Positions 46,905-58,000 of a stretch of DNA of 64,000 nt are shown here, piece after piece (within the stretch, counting starts at the first letter, position 1; each line of letters begins with the position of its first letter). The stretch is from Colwellia hornerae (GTDB taxonomy: Bacteria > Pseudomonadota > Gammaproteobacteria > Enterobacterales > Alteromonadaceae), in the NCBI RefSeq assembly GCF_007954355.1, contig NZ_VOLR01000015.1, positions 60,829 through 124,828 of the forward strand, in the 5' to 3' direction. The notes beneath the pieces were generated by a model. That model was not told the DNA's origin. It searched no databases and worked only from the letters and a program-made list of their open reading frames with translations. The translations under genes were made by a program, and so were the position numbers.

Positions 46905-46922
46905 GTCTTACTCCTTATTAAA

Positions 46923-47639
46923 TTATGTAAACTGATCTATACCAGCAATGGTTTCAAGCGAGGCGCGATTATACTTTTTGCCAAGTAATACGTCAATATC
47001 TGATACATTAAAGTAAGGCTTTTCTCTTGTGCCATCAAGGTTTTTTTCCATAAAAATTATATCTATTTGATTAGTAAATGATTTTTTAAGTTCACTTACG
47101 ACTCTTTGTGACTCTAAAAATTGATTAACAAAAACCTCTGGAGGAACACGCCTACCTTCAACAATCTCCAGTGCTTTTACTAAACACCATGCTTGTTCAG
47201 GGTCTTGATAAACAAATATGATTAAAACATATCGATCTCTTTTCAATGATCGTTCGATATTAGATTTAGCTTTTTCAAAGCTTGAAAGTGTTGAATCAAG
47301 TAAGAAACTTACTTTTTTCCTCAACGCCCTATCATGTATTGCTTCTACTAAAAGTGTAGCTGGCCTTTGAAAAAGAGGAGAATTCAAACCTTGGTAATCT
47401 TCAAACTCTTTACGTAATTCATCATTTTCAATATGAACGACTTCAACACCATGTTCTTGCTTAAACTGAGAAATAATACTTTTAGCTGTTTCAGTTTTAC
47501 CTGCACCGGGCGAACCAGCCATGAACACAGAAACAGCACTTTCTTCTTCGGGCAAGTGGTCAATCATCGCCTTAGCTAACTTTTTTTTCATTGCTTTGGC
47601 ATGAGTTGTTGCCTTCGCAGTTATTTCATCATCGGTCAT
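46923..47639 (-). CDS. Zeta-toxin-like P-loop kinase in the BREX operon
   Basis: This 238-residue protein has Walker A AGSPGAGKT (residues 41-49) and the zeta-type ENDELRKEF segment (about 72-80) with FLLDSTLSSFEKA further on. These features match the zeta_toxin/PezT superfamily, whose toxins phosphorylate UDP-N-acetylglucosamine, but many relatives have other substrates. It follows pglZ by 9 bp and precedes a 51-residue ORF. This is the position where brxL lies in usual type 1 BREX operons. Whether it is a toxin, a kinase that alters phage components or a passenger cannot be told. Confidence 0.8.
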   Translation of the reverse strand: MTDDEITAKATTHAKAMKKKLAKAMIDHLPEEESAVSVFMAGSPGAGKTETAKSIISQFKQEHGVEVVHIENDELRKEFEDYQGLNSPLFQRPATLLVEAIHDRALRKKVSFLLDSTLSSFEKAKSNIERSLKRDRYVLIIFVYQDPEQAWCLVKALEIVEGRRVPPEVFVNQFLESQRVVSELKKSFTNQIDIIFMEKNLDGTREKPYFNVSDIDVLLGKKYNRASLETIAGIDQFT

Positions 47640-47648
47640 AAAAAACGC

Positions 47649-49703
47649 CTAACCTTTACTACAAATATTAATCACAGGCGTTAAACACTCTTGCAAGCTT
47701 AAACCACCATGATTGTAATAATCGCCAGCAACATAACCTGATATACCCGGAGCCATGGCTACAGACACATTTTCGTTCCAATGCCATGGTACTTTTAATT
47801 CTGCGGTATCAATATTATCTTTCAAAATAGCACAGCGAGCTAATCGTTTTTTCACGATATTTTTTGAAATATTGGCTTCAGCTAATTTATTTGGTACCCA
47901 TAACCAACCGTGATCAGTAACGATACGAATATTTTTCCAACCTGCTTTTAACAGCCCATCAACTCTTGCAACAACATCTTCCAATACAGCATCAATATTA
48001 AGCGGCATCTTCATTTGTTGCTTATGGCCCATATTATCTAAGTCGCCAGTTTGTACCCACGCTGTACCTGTCGGCTCTCCTGTTTCTAAGCCCTCTAAAT
48101 ATTGCCAGCCTTTATCAGCTAACGACTTTTTCAAATGATAAGAACTAAATTCAGAACCTGAGCTAGCAACCATAGGCGTAAAGTTATCATTTTCTTGTGC
48201 ACCGATGAGTAATTCAGCCACAGGGGTAACCGCCGCTTTTGCCGTTGCCGTTAACGAAGGCAGTGCACACCAATTGGTTTTCAAATTGGTAGAAACTGAA
48301 AGCTTGTTTAATTTTTGCTGTAATGTTTTTGCGGTATCAAAACGTAAACCATCAACAAAGAAAACCACCTGACTGCCAACATTATATTGTGCTGTTGATT
48401 CTTGAACTTCACCACTACCACTTGTTTTACCTGGGTACCCTTCTGCTCTTACTAAGTTTTGAAAATTCAACGTTACCTGCTCTAACCATGGGGAATAGAT
48501 AACTGCCAAAATATCAGCGACAACTTGTTGCTGATTAATATCTTTGGTAACAGCCATCGCTTGTATCGCAGCAGCATCAGCTTGCCAAAAACGTTCTTGA
48601 TACGTATTTGCCATCACTTCAACAGTCGGCCCGGTAAAGGCAATACTAGTATGCTCTACCACTAAAGTTAACTGCTCTAAAATAGTCAACCAAGGGGCTA
48701 AATCTAATGTGTACCATAGCCATGACTTTCTATCCGCATGAAGTTCAAATAAGCTTACTAGTTGCTTTTTAATCGTGTTGACGTCTTTATCACTAAAATT
48801 TTGTAATGCCGTGGCTAGTTCATTTTCATCTTTGTCGTTTTCAGCTAAAAAGTGACTGGCATTAAAGGCGAGTCCATCTGGCTGTATCGTAGTTAAACAC
48901 TCTACTAATAACGGTAAGTTATGTGCGGTATCTTCAAAGCGTTGCCAAACTGCTTGCCATTCGCCTTCTGACTCACACAATTTAAACAAAACAGCGTCTA
49001 ACGGAGTTTTGTCGGGATCAAAACCATAGTTATCTAGGCAAGCTTGTTTGAAAATAGGCCACTTGCTGTCTTTCCATAAAGCCTTTTTATCTGCCGGGTT
49101 ATTTAACCAACCTAGAATATCTTTAGCCGGATCATTCATTACAATATTAATGAAATCTTGGGCTTCTAGTTTTTTACCTCGTAACGATTCATCAGGTGTT
49201 TCTAATAAGTCAGGTAATATTTTTAAAATAGCCGCTTGAGTCTTTTTGTCTTTAGCAACATCAAGCGCTAAACCAACACGTGGGTTAGTTAAAAAGGAAC
49301 CAACCGACCAATCTCTACCTGCCGTGTTATATGCCCACCAGCAACCTCTGTATTGTAATTCAGCTAAAGGTCTTAAATGATCAGGGCATTGCTCTATCGC
49401 ACGTAAATCTTTACGGCCAACCCCAGGCAAATATATTATCGGTATTCTACCTTTTGGCAGTTCACATTCTTCTAATACGCCAGCTATGGCACATTTAATC
49501 CAAATAGCAGGGCCTATTCGTTCTTCTGGCTTATATTCACCCAGCTCAACAAGTTCGGGGAGATATTGCTTAATAGCAGGCATAGCAGACTGCCACTGGC
49601 ATTCAATATCAGTCCACAAAATGGCAGCAGGTTCAATTTGTACCGCAGAATTAAAATTAGCGGAATTTCTTAGCTGCTCGGCTAGGTAATCAATTAGTTG
49701 CAT
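47649..49703 (-). CDS. pglZ: BREX phosphatase-fold protein PglZ
   Basis: This 684-residue protein has a PglZ domain of the alkaline-phosphatase superfamily. The metal-binding and nucleophile segment is VVFFVDGLRFDTAKT (D451 region), and the second metal segment is RIVTDHGWLWVPNK near the C-terminus. The N-terminal 350 residues are helical and typical of BREX PglZ. The ATG directly follows the TAA of the DUF4276 gene (no gap). PglZ is a core part of all BREX types and is needed for phage exclusion. Confidence 0.92.
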   Translation of the reverse strand: MQLIDYLAEQLRNSANFNSAVQIEPAAILWTDIECQWQSAMPAIKQYLPELVELGEYKPEERIGPAIWIKCAIAGVLEECELPKGRIPIIYLPGVGRKDLRAIEQCPDHLRPLAELQYRGCWWAYNTAGRDWSVGSFLTNPRVGLALDVAKDKKTQAAILKILPDLLETPDESLRGKKLEAQDFINIVMNDPAKDILGWLNNPADKKALWKDSKWPIFKQACLDNYGFDPDKTPLDAVLFKLCESEGEWQAVWQRFEDTAHNLPLLVECLTTIQPDGLAFNASHFLAENDKDENELATALQNFSDKDVNTIKKQLVSLFELHADRKSWLWYTLDLAPWLTILEQLTLVVEHTSIAFTGPTVEVMANTYQERFWQADAAAIQAMAVTKDINQQQVVADILAVIYSPWLEQVTLNFQNLVRAEGYPGKTSGSGEVQESTAQYNVGSQVVFFVDGLRFDTAKTLQQKLNKLSVSTNLKTNWCALPSLTATAKAAVTPVAELLIGAQENDNFTPMVASSGSEFSSYHLKKSLADKGWQYLEGLETGEPTGTAWVQTGDLDNMGHKQQMKMPLNIDAVLEDVVARVDGLLKAGWKNIRIVTDHGWLWVPNKLAEANISKNIVKKRLARCAILKDNIDTAELKVPWHWNENVSVAMAPGISGYVAGDYYNHGGLSLQECLTPVINICSKG

Positions 49704-50381
49704 TTAATGGCCATCTCCGGCAACAGCTTCTATATTAGAAAGCCATTGGTCAAATAATTCGCAGTTCTCACGCATTGAATCCAAACCAACTTCTAACGCA
49801 GCTAAAGCACCCATCAAAGGTTTTTCATATCCTCTAATCAAGTTCAGTATTCTCTTGCTAGGAGCCGTTTGAGCGCTATTGTTTATATGCTCTGGTGTTT
49901 CAAAGTTATTAGCTATTTGTTGGAACTTCTCAACTAAATCATTCCTGTCCATCCCTGATGCCATTTTCTCTGGGTCACTAAATAATAACCCTTCAAATTC
50001 ATACATTTGAATAAAAGGAATAAATCGACGCATAGTATCAACGCCTAATTTTTCAGTCAACTTGATCACCAAGGCATCATTTACCCTGCTAGACTTTCGC
50101 GTTATTGATTCATTAGCAACTACATCACACTTACCTGGAAATGATGCTGGCAGACCATAAAAATCAAAGAAAGTTGTGCAATAACAGTCGCTATCTCCAA
50201 GCAATCTATTTTTGATCTCGGGTAATAAACGCTCAAATTTAAAATTACCACCTTTGTGTCCTGGCTTTCCTATCAGAGCTGGCAACAAAATTATCCCTTG
50301 AGCTAAAAAAGGTTCTTGTAATAACTCTTTTACAAAAGCTTCTTCACTTTGACCTTCACATATAACATGAACTCTAATCAT
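49704..50381 (-). CDS. DUF4276 Toprim-like protein, partner of the upstream ATPase
   Basis: This 225-residue protein starts at an ATG that overlaps the ATPase stop by 4 bp (ATGA), which is better supported than the longer in-frame start at 50417. The N-terminus RVHVICEGQSEEAFVKELL has the Toprim-like glutamate pattern of OLD-type nucleases, TTFFDFYGLP supplies acidic residues, and YEFEGLLFSDPEKMA is a DUF4276 hallmark. The pair of AAA ATPase plus DUF4276 resembles split OLD or PARIS-type defence systems. It is embedded between pglX and pglZ. Nuclease activity is inference from the fold. Confidence 0.82.
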   Translation of the reverse strand: MIRVHVICEGQSEEAFVKELLQEPFLAQGIILLPALIGKPGHKGGNFKFERLLPEIKNRLLGDSDCYCTTFFDFYGLPASFPGKCDVVANESITRKSSRVNDALVIKLTEKLGVDTMRRFIPFIQMYEFEGLLFSDPEKMASGMDRNDLVEKFQQIANNFETPEHINNSAQTAPSKRILNLIRGYEKPLMGALAALEVGLDSMRENCELFDQWLSNIEAVAGDGH

Positions 50382-51490
50382 TTTGACGGTCTCCCGCCTA
50401 AAATGTTCTTCTCCCAAAGTTCACCAACAGAATAATCTTCTAACCAACTTTCAAATTCGGTTTCATCTAAACGTTTAAAACTTGAAGAACCTTTTTCTCG
50501 TTCCACCACAATTAAATCATCTATTTCAAATTCATTGAGTAACGGAACCGATTGCGTTGAAATAATTACTTGCATGCGTTGAGAAGCAGAGCGTAATAAA
50601 GCACCTAACAATGTAATTGCATAAGGGTGTAAACCCAGTTCTGGCTCATCAATAATAATCGTAGATGGTGCAGATGGCTGCATTAATGCCGTTACTAAAC
50701 ATATAAAGCGAATAGATCCGTCAGACAGTTGGCTTGGCCATAATGCATAATCACTATCTAATTGCGTCCAAAGCAAACGAATTTGCTCTTCTTCACTCTC
50801 GAGCTTGGTTGGCTTTAATACAAAATCATCAAAGAAAGGAATGGCTAATCTTACTGTCTTGCGTATCTGACTATATACATCAGGGGAGTCAGTTTTTAAA
50901 TGATACAAGTAAGCCGCTAAATTAGACGCATCAGTTCTTAAGTATTCATTATCATGCACTGAGCAGTTACGCTTTACGCCAGCAGTATCGCTAGTATCGT
51001 GAAAATGATAAACACGCCAGCTTGATATTGAGCTATAACAATAATCTGCCTCTGTTCCTTTATTTCTTTTCTCAAATTCACTTTTTAATTTAGCTTCATT
51101 GTGACCAGAGCCTAATGAAATCCATTTTACTCCGTAGTAAGGCCCATCGAAATACAAAGACTCTTGACTAAAAGTAAACCCGCCATCAATAGTTGGTTCA
51201 AGAATAAATTTATAGCCATTAATACCAAAAGTAACAAATGATGAAAACTCTGATGTCTCTTTAACACCAAAGCTTAATACTCGCTCAGCCTTTCCCTGTT
51301 TTTGACTCCAAACTTGCAAACGGCTGTCTAACATTTCACCTAGTAATTTAAAGTAAGAAACAAAGTTACTTTTACCAACGCCATTAGCACCAATTAAAAC
51401 ATTAAGCCTATTCAGTTTAAGATTTTTCATCGAACGGATTGATTTAAATCCCTCAATACTTAATTGATTTATTGGATTAACAGTACTCAT
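50378..51490 (-). CDS. AAA_21-type (ABC/RecF-like) ATPase embedded in the BREX operon
   Basis: This 370-residue ATPase has an SMC/RecF-like layout: Walker A NVLIGANGVGKSNF (about 31-44), signature QLSDGSIRFICL, Walker B STIIIDEPELGLHP and an H-loop-like IISTQSV. It has no coiled coil of note. It lies one base after pglX and overlaps the DUF4276 gene by 4 bp, so the two are translated together. Such ATPases sense phage products or DNA in OLD-like, Septu and PARIS systems. It may add a second defence layer to BREX. Confidence 0.85.
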   Translation of the reverse strand: MSTVNPINQLSIEGFKSIRSMKNLKLNRLNVLIGANGVGKSNFVSYFKLLGEMLDSRLQVWSQKQGKAERVLSFGVKETSEFSSFVTFGINGYKFILEPTIDGGFTFSQESLYFDGPYYGVKWISLGSGHNEAKLKSEFEKRNKGTEADYCYSSISSWRVYHFHDTSDTAGVKRNCSVHDNEYLRTDASNLAAYLYHLKTDSPDVYSQIRKTVRLAIPFFDDFVLKPTKLESEEEQIRLLWTQLDSDYALWPSQLSDGSIRFICLVTALMQPSAPSTIIIDEPELGLHPYAITLLGALLRSASQRMQVIISTQSVPLLNEFEIDDLIVVEREKGSSSFKRLDETEFESWLEDYSVGELWEKNILGGRPSK

Positions 51491-51491
51491 G

Positions 51492-54400
51492 TTAATTAGT
51501 CTCTTTTATTATGTTTCTGGCTTCAATCTTATCAGCTAAAGACAGGTGATGATCATTTATTCTATCGCCTTGTTTGCCGCCGTATTCTAAGCCTAGGTCA
51601 AACCATGGAGCTGTGGCGACATCAGTGCCCCTGTCTTTTTTCCAATGAATGTTTGGTTTAAAGCGCAGTACACCTGCTTCTTTTTTTCCTACATCTTTGG
51701 TTTGCATAAATGGGCGAATATTTAGGCGTACACCATCGTTTAAGTCAGGGTTCCAGCCTATAGATTGCTCTGCTAATGATTTCCAACGAACAAATATATC
51801 AAGACCTTCTTTGCCATTACTTTCACCAACAAGAATAGCTTCTAGTGATTCCTTTAAATTACGGGCTGCTGATAAACGTAGTTCTGCACCTTCAACGCCA
51901 TCTTTTTCAAGTTGTATTTGGGTACTGATCCAATCATCAAGGTAGGTATAAATCAAACGTTCTAAACCTTTGTAATCAAGCGTGTGGTAATTAACTAACG
52001 CTGAGAATCCATCAGCTAAACCATCCCATATTTGCCAAATAAACGGGCGATGTTGAAACAGCTTTGAATGTTGTTCGAAAAACTTATCACGTAACCAAGT
52101 GTTTAGATTAGTAGCTTTTACTGATTTGAGTAGATTGTTTAATACCGTCGCAGACCACTCAGCACCATAAGCGGCATGTAAAATGGATTCTAATCTATCA
52201 TTCGCTGGTTTTTCTCCACGAATGGCAGGAATACAAACAATGCCATCATCATCAACCAAGCCATCAAAGTCTTTGCATTTAGCCAAAACTTCACGCATTT
52301 CAGGGGCTAGTTTCATATCGGCATCAAGTTCTGCTGGCCAGCGATAAGCTAATAAACGGGCAACAGCCACTTGTAAAACGGTATCGTCTTGGCGTAAATC
52401 ACCAATTCCGGTGGTTTTGGTTTCTTCATTCCAAATCACTGATGCACAAGGGTGTCCATGGAAAATCCATTGAGTTAAGTCATCTGAAAATGGCTTAGGT
52501 AAGCCATTAGGGTATTTTTCATTAGCTATTTTAAGCCACTTTTCTTCATCAAATGGTATTTTTATCAAAGTGGCGGGAGTTACATTTAACTTTTGGTCAA
52601 TAATCCGAACGTTTTTTGAAAACTCATCACTATCACAGTAAGTGTATAAAGCAGAAGTATGCTTAGGTGATTTGGGAACTATAGAAGCTGTGGTCTGATC
52701 GTAGAAATCACCTTGATATAAAGTAGCTGTCAATGACCCCATTAAACTAATATTTACGCCCGCTTTATTTAAAGCAAGATTACCTTTTCCTGGACGCAAC
52801 ATCCCATTACCAAAAGTAGACCAATCGATTACTTTATTCAGACCAGAGTAAAATTGATTAGCACTAGTCGCGCCTTGAAATGTCCTATGGCTATTTAATA
52901 TTCGCGGTATTTCAAATATATAGTTCAGCCACTTTTCGCTATCTCCAGAAACAATGCCTCGAGGACATATAGCTTTCGTCGATAAAAGTTCGGCTAAATC
53001 ATTTAATTCAAAAGTAATTCTTGAATCAGGATTATCTAATTGCTTCATTTGACTAACTGCTTTTATATCTATATATACAAGAGCTTTACTTTTTATCGTT
53101 GGATTTCTAAATGTACTAGAATCAATGCCGTGAATAATATTTTCTAAATTACTATTACTTTTCTCTACATCCACTTTTTGACTCAGCATAACCATACAGA
53201 TATTTGTTATATTGCCAGGTCCATTTTCAAAAGCTTCAGCTCCCCCTCCAAGTAATACAACAAAATTCCATAATTTGTCATTCAACAATTTTTCACGAAA
53301 TTTTTTATAACGACTTAAAAACAACCAATTCTGTGGTAAAACTATACTTGAAGTTCCACCACCGTTACAAAGTTGCAAGCAACGCTCTAAAAAGACTGTT
53401 GCTAAATCACTTCGTCCTTCAGGATAATAAGATGTTGAAAAATCTATTAGAGTTTTAGATTGCTTCCCGCTAGCTAAGTAAGGAACATTTGTAATTACCC
53501 AGTTAAATTTTTGAGATAATATACTAGCAGATTTCACTATACTTTGTGCTGTAGTCCTAGTCTCATAATTTATATGTCCCTTAGTTTTCAAATGTTTTGT
53601 CAACAATGTCCAAGGTGTATTCCCAAGCTCTTTAACATATTTAAGAGGATCAATCAGACTCCCTAATATAGGAGCATCTTTAAATGTTTTATGCACCCAG
53701 TTAACAGCACCCTGTAACTCTTCATCATCTTTCGCTAAACCTTTCCATTCTTTTTGTGCTTCATTTATTGATAAACCTGAGCAAGCTAATTGCAATTCAG
53801 GTAATTGACGATAGCCACCAGCGCCAGGATAACGCCAAGCTTCCAATGCTAAAGCAAAAGCGGCTAACTCTACACAACGTTGGTCAAGTTCTAGACCATG
53901 GATGTTTTCTGATAACACTTTATCAATCGCTTGTTTCGCGGTTAATGCTTCAAGATGCATTCGCATTGGCACCAGCATCAAAAAATTAGCCACTAAAAAG
54001 TGACCCGATCCACAACAAGGATCGAGTGTTTTAAGCTCACTTAAGTGCTCTGGCCACTTATCGAAATCACCCGCAGCATTTGACCATGCATTCGTATTTT
54101 CGTCCTGAACAAATCTCAGGTACTCTAATGGCACACTAGGAATAGCGGCTAATTCTCTTAGCTCTTTCTCACTTGTTGCTGTTTGTAAATCATCTGATGT
54201 TAAACGACGTTTTGCCCACCAAGCACCTAGAGCGTTGTCGAGTAAAAAGCTGACCATATAAGGTTCGGTAAATAACTGAGTGACCGGACTTAACTCTTTT
54301 GCGCCAATTTTCACGCCTAATTCATTAACCTGTTTTTTCTTTTTATTTTGCCAAAACTGGTAACACCAACCTAAGGAATCTGATGCCTGAAAGGTATCAG

Positions 54401-54938
54401 GATGCAATGCTGCAATAAGTTCTTCGAGGGCGTTAACATGATTAATGGAGAGTTTTACTTCAAATACAGGGGAATCGGTGCGGAATATTTGCGGTAACAT
54501 TTTTTCAGCCAAGCGACCTGCTAACTCCCAGCCATCTTTGCAATCAGCTTCATCCTCTGCTAGTTCAGAACATTCATCAAGCGTAACCGGAGTGCCTGGT
54601 TCATACATCAACAAGTCACTTTGTTCTAAAAAACGAGCAAACAACATACGATGCCAATGTTCGTATGCCATTTCATTAATGAGTAACTCAGTTTCTTGGT
54701 CATTAGCTTTTACTAGCGAAGTCGTTTCTTTATGTAAAATATCTCCTAACTGGCGACTATGAGCACGTAAACGATTTCTAAGTTTACGATCAGTTTCAGA
54801 TAAATAACTCGGTGCACTACCTTCGCTTATACCTAAGCGGGTTAATGCTTCGGTTACCGCTACTTCAACAATTTCACGCGCTTTAACGACAGTGTCTTCA
54901 AGTTTTTTACGTAATGTTTTTTCTAATGCAGTTCTCAT
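51492..54938 (-). CDS. pglX: BREX adenine-specific DNA methyltransferase PglX
   Basis: This 1148-residue protein has SAM motif I LDPCCGSGHFLVANF (306-312) and motif IV ITNVPYLASGKQ (N484), where valine replaces the usual first proline of NPPY. PglX methylates one adenine of a non-palindromic site to mark host DNA in BREX. The centre (about residues 530-800, nucleotides 52500-53400) is visibly richer in A/T than both ends and should hold the target-recognition region. It lies 91 bp after brxC and one base before the ATPase gene. Confidence 0.93.
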   Translation of the reverse strand: MRTALEKTLRKKLEDTVVKAREIVEVAVTEALTRLGISEGSAPSYLSETDRKLRNRLRAHSRQLGDILHKETTSLVKANDQETELLINEMAYEHWHRMLFARFLEQSDLLMYEPGTPVTLDECSELAEDEADCKDGWELAGRLAEKMLPQIFRTDSPVFEVKLSINHVNALEELIAALHPDTFQASDSLGWCYQFWQNKKKKQVNELGVKIGAKELSPVTQLFTEPYMVSFLLDNALGAWWAKRRLTSDDLQTATSEKELRELAAIPSVPLEYLRFVQDENTNAWSNAAGDFDKWPEHLSELKTLDPCCGSGHFLVANFLMLVPMRMHLEALTAKQAIDKVLSENIHGLELDQRCVELAAFALALEAWRYPGAGGYRQLPELQLACSGLSINEAQKEWKGLAKDDEELQGAVNWVHKTFKDAPILGSLIDPLKYVKELGNTPWTLLTKHLKTKGHINYETRTTAQSIVKSASILSQKFNWVITNVPYLASGKQSKTLIDFSTSYYPEGRSDLATVFLERCLQLCNGGGTSSIVLPQNWLFLSRYKKFREKLLNDKLWNFVVLLGGGAEAFENGPGNITNICMVMLSQKVDVEKSNSNLENIIHGIDSSTFRNPTIKSKALVYIDIKAVSQMKQLDNPDSRITFELNDLAELLSTKAICPRGIVSGDSEKWLNYIFEIPRILNSHRTFQGATSANQFYSGLNKVIDWSTFGNGMLRPGKGNLALNKAGVNISLMGSLTATLYQGDFYDQTTASIVPKSPKHTSALYTYCDSDEFSKNVRIIDQKLNVTPATLIKIPFDEEKWLKIANEKYPNGLPKPFSDDLTQWIFHGHPCASVIWNEETKTTGIGDLRQDDTVLQVAVARLLAYRWPAELDADMKLAPEMREVLAKCKDFDGLVDDDGIVCIPAIRGEKPANDRLESILHAAYGAEWSATVLNNLLKSVKATNLNTWLRDKFFEQHSKLFQHRPFIWQIWDGLADGFSALVNYHTLDYKGLERLIYTYLDDWISTQIQLEKDGVEGAELRLSAARNLKESLEAILVGESNGKEGLDIFVRWKSLAEQSIGWNPDLNDGVRLNIRPFMQTKDVGKKEAGVLRFKPNIHWKKDRGTDVATAPWFDLGLEYGGKQGDRINDHHLSLADKIEARNIIKETN

Positions 54939-55029
54939 TAACTATTACTCTATTATTTACTCAACCAATTAAGGTGAATTGTTTTAAACAAGCCAATTAT
55001 TGACCAAAACGTTTCATAAGATTACTACT

Positions 55030-58000
55030 TTAAGCAATAGTCACTGGGCCTTTAGCCAACTGGGTGCGCAGTTGCTGCTCGGTATCTTTTAACCATGCTT
55101 GTAAGTCGTCTTCTGTTTGAATGGTTGGTTTGTTTACTTTGTAATAAACCACTTGTGGCGTTAATAATTTAATCGCTTCTTTACGCGTTAATTCGAAATA
55201 ACCTGGTAATGCTGCTATTTTGTCACTCCACTGTTCAAAGCTTGTTTCTTCAATAGCATCATAAACAGCAGCACCTGACGATAAATCGACCTTAGGGACA
55301 CTTGTAAGGCTTCGTTTTTCTAAAAACTCTTGTTGTTGTGCGTGTTCAAGTTGCGACCAGTTAGAGTCTTCGGCTAAATCACGTTGGCAAACATTAAACT
55401 CTTGCTCATATTCAGCCAACTTTGCCGTAATTGCTTCACGTAATGCCGTTGCTGCTTGTTGTAGAAGTGGTTCAACCGGGTTTGGGTCAACTAACAAACT
55501 ACGGTTTTGAATAATTGATTGGCTTTGTTGTTCAAGGCTTGCATGTACTGCTAAATTTTTACAAAAACGCATTGCTACGCTAAGTTCGTGCCACTGACTA
55601 CTTCTTGATTTAGCTAGATCAGCTTGGTTTTGCCACTGATTGAACTGAGCAAGTATTTCGTCTTTATCCTCAAAGGCTTGTTGCAGTTGTTCATTACCAG
55701 AATGCATTTCTAGGTTTGTTAGTAGCATTGTACTAGGTGATAACGGCAATGGTGATTCACCACCTGCACTTCTGGCTATTTGTTTAGCATTTGCGATGGC
55801 TTGTGGTAATTTACTTTGCTCTTCACCTGTTCCGCAGTTTTCTCCTTCTAGCAGTAAGGCGTTAATTAAGCCCCGTACTTTAATAATTTGCACTTTTGAT
55901 AGCGTGGCATTCTCTGGACGAAACTTTGTTTGTGTTACCGAGGACCTGTCTAGGCTTTTGGCATCAACGGCTTTTTCCTGGCCGTCTGCTGCTTTTAAAA
56001 CACCTGCCGCTAACATAGCAAATAACGCACCTTCAATGGTGTCTTTACCCCAACCGTAGGGGGCGTTTTGAAATTCATCGATGATCTCACGGCCTGTTTT
56101 CATCACCCCAATAAAGCGTTTAACTTCAGCACAAACAGGGTGTTTATCCGCTTCTTCTTTATGACCAATGGCTTCAAGCGCATTGGCATCTGACTGTAAT
56201 TTAGCTCTGTCATAGACTTTACCCCAGCCTTTATTATCCGCAATCTTAAATTTTATATATAGACGCTGGCAGGCTATTTCTCCGGCTATTTCAATTTGTT
56301 TGGTCAACTTTGAGTTTTTATCGTCACCTTCAGCGTCAACTTCCTGACCTCCGGACAGTTTTACTTGGATTTGGTCAAATATGTCTTTGAGAATCATTTT
56401 TTTAGCGCGACTCGCTTCTTTAAAACGATACTCCATTGCAGAATAAGCTTCTTTTCCCGCATCAGTTTTTGCGGTTCCACGGACATCAATAGTGCTCTCT
56501 GCTGCTTTTAGTTCAACGATTGCTTTACGAAGTTCGTCACGCTGTGTTGTTGGGATATAGATGAAGATAGTCGCGAAGTCTGGATCGGCACCACGAGCCA
56601 AATCATTAAATTGCTTTTCAGGTACATCAGGTACCCAAGCATAAAGATTTTTATCAGAATCGCTTGGTAATTCATTACCAAACTCTAAGTTTATGGTTCT
56701 AGAGACTGTTGAGACACCTTGTAGAAGCCTTGCACGCATCACTTGCTTACGTACGTATTGCTGAATTTCTTCCGAGCGGAAAAATTCAAGACGTTTAGGA
56801 TTGTTTTTTAGATCATTTTCTTGCTGACGAAACTCTTCATACCAACTTTGACTTTCTACTGTTTGTAAACGGTATTCTTCACCTTTGGCCGTTTGCATCG
56901 GCATGATTAGACCGTCATCAACTAATTTGGTTAAGAGTTTAGGTACAATAGCGCGTAGCTCGTGTTTACCTTCAAGTAGGTTTTCAAGTAACAAATCAGA
57001 TAAAGTATCCGCATCAGCCGCTATGCCATAGTCAATATCGGAAGGTAATTTACTGATTAATAAAATAAGCGCCAGGATTCGAGCTTGTAGCTTTTGGTCG
57101 GAATCACCACCTTTTAAACGGCTGATGCTTTCATAAATATCTTTACCTATTGCGCCACTTTGCACTAGCTTGGTAGCAATTTCGTCATAGATAAAGTCAG
57201 CAGGAACAACATAACCAATAGGCTGTTCGGCGGTTATTTTTGTTGCTTCATGTACTACCCGTAATTGGTTTCTTAATTGTGAGCCTGTACCTGTTCTGTC
57301 AAGCGCTGGTAATACTTTTTCCCAAAATCGACGACGAACAGGTAGTAATGGATAATCAGCCACCATCCATTTTTCATCATCTTTATTGTGTTCGATAATA
57401 CTTCCACGAAGGTGGCGTGATATTTCACCCAGCTCTGCGTCTATAACCGTTTGAATGGCACTGCGAGCTGACTCTTTCTTTTGCAGAATAACTTTACGAA
57501 TAACTGAGTCAACATCGGTGTCTTCAAGTTGCACTGCCACTTGGAAGCGTCCCATTAAACGGTTAAGATTTGCCATTCCTGACAAGGCACTTTGCCCGGT
57601 AGCAACGAATAATAATTTTGAATTTAAACGACCATTACCACTACAGGTTTCAACGACTTCTTGTACGTCAAAGGCTTTTTTAACATCATCACCAATGTAT
57701 TGTTGCACTTCATCAAGTACAACAAGGGTTAACGGCAATTCACCATTAACGGCAAGCGTGTCCATGATTGCGGTAACCATTTCATCATTAGTTACGTCGT
57801 CTACAATTTTGTATTGTGCACGTAACATGTCGCGTACTTCTTTTACGTCACTAGCAAAACCTGGAAGCGCTTGAAGTAAGGCATTGCCCATGATGGGTGA
57901 TACATGAAGGTTTTTTAATTCATGCTCCCATGGGTCACGACCTTCTTTTGCTTTGGCATGTTCGGTAATGTAATTTTGTACTTGCGCTAATACGCCTTCT

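Noticed and set aside
53204..53458. Plus-strand open frame inside pglX
   Set aside because: Shadow frame in the AT-rich part of pglX without ribosome site or recognisable protein features.
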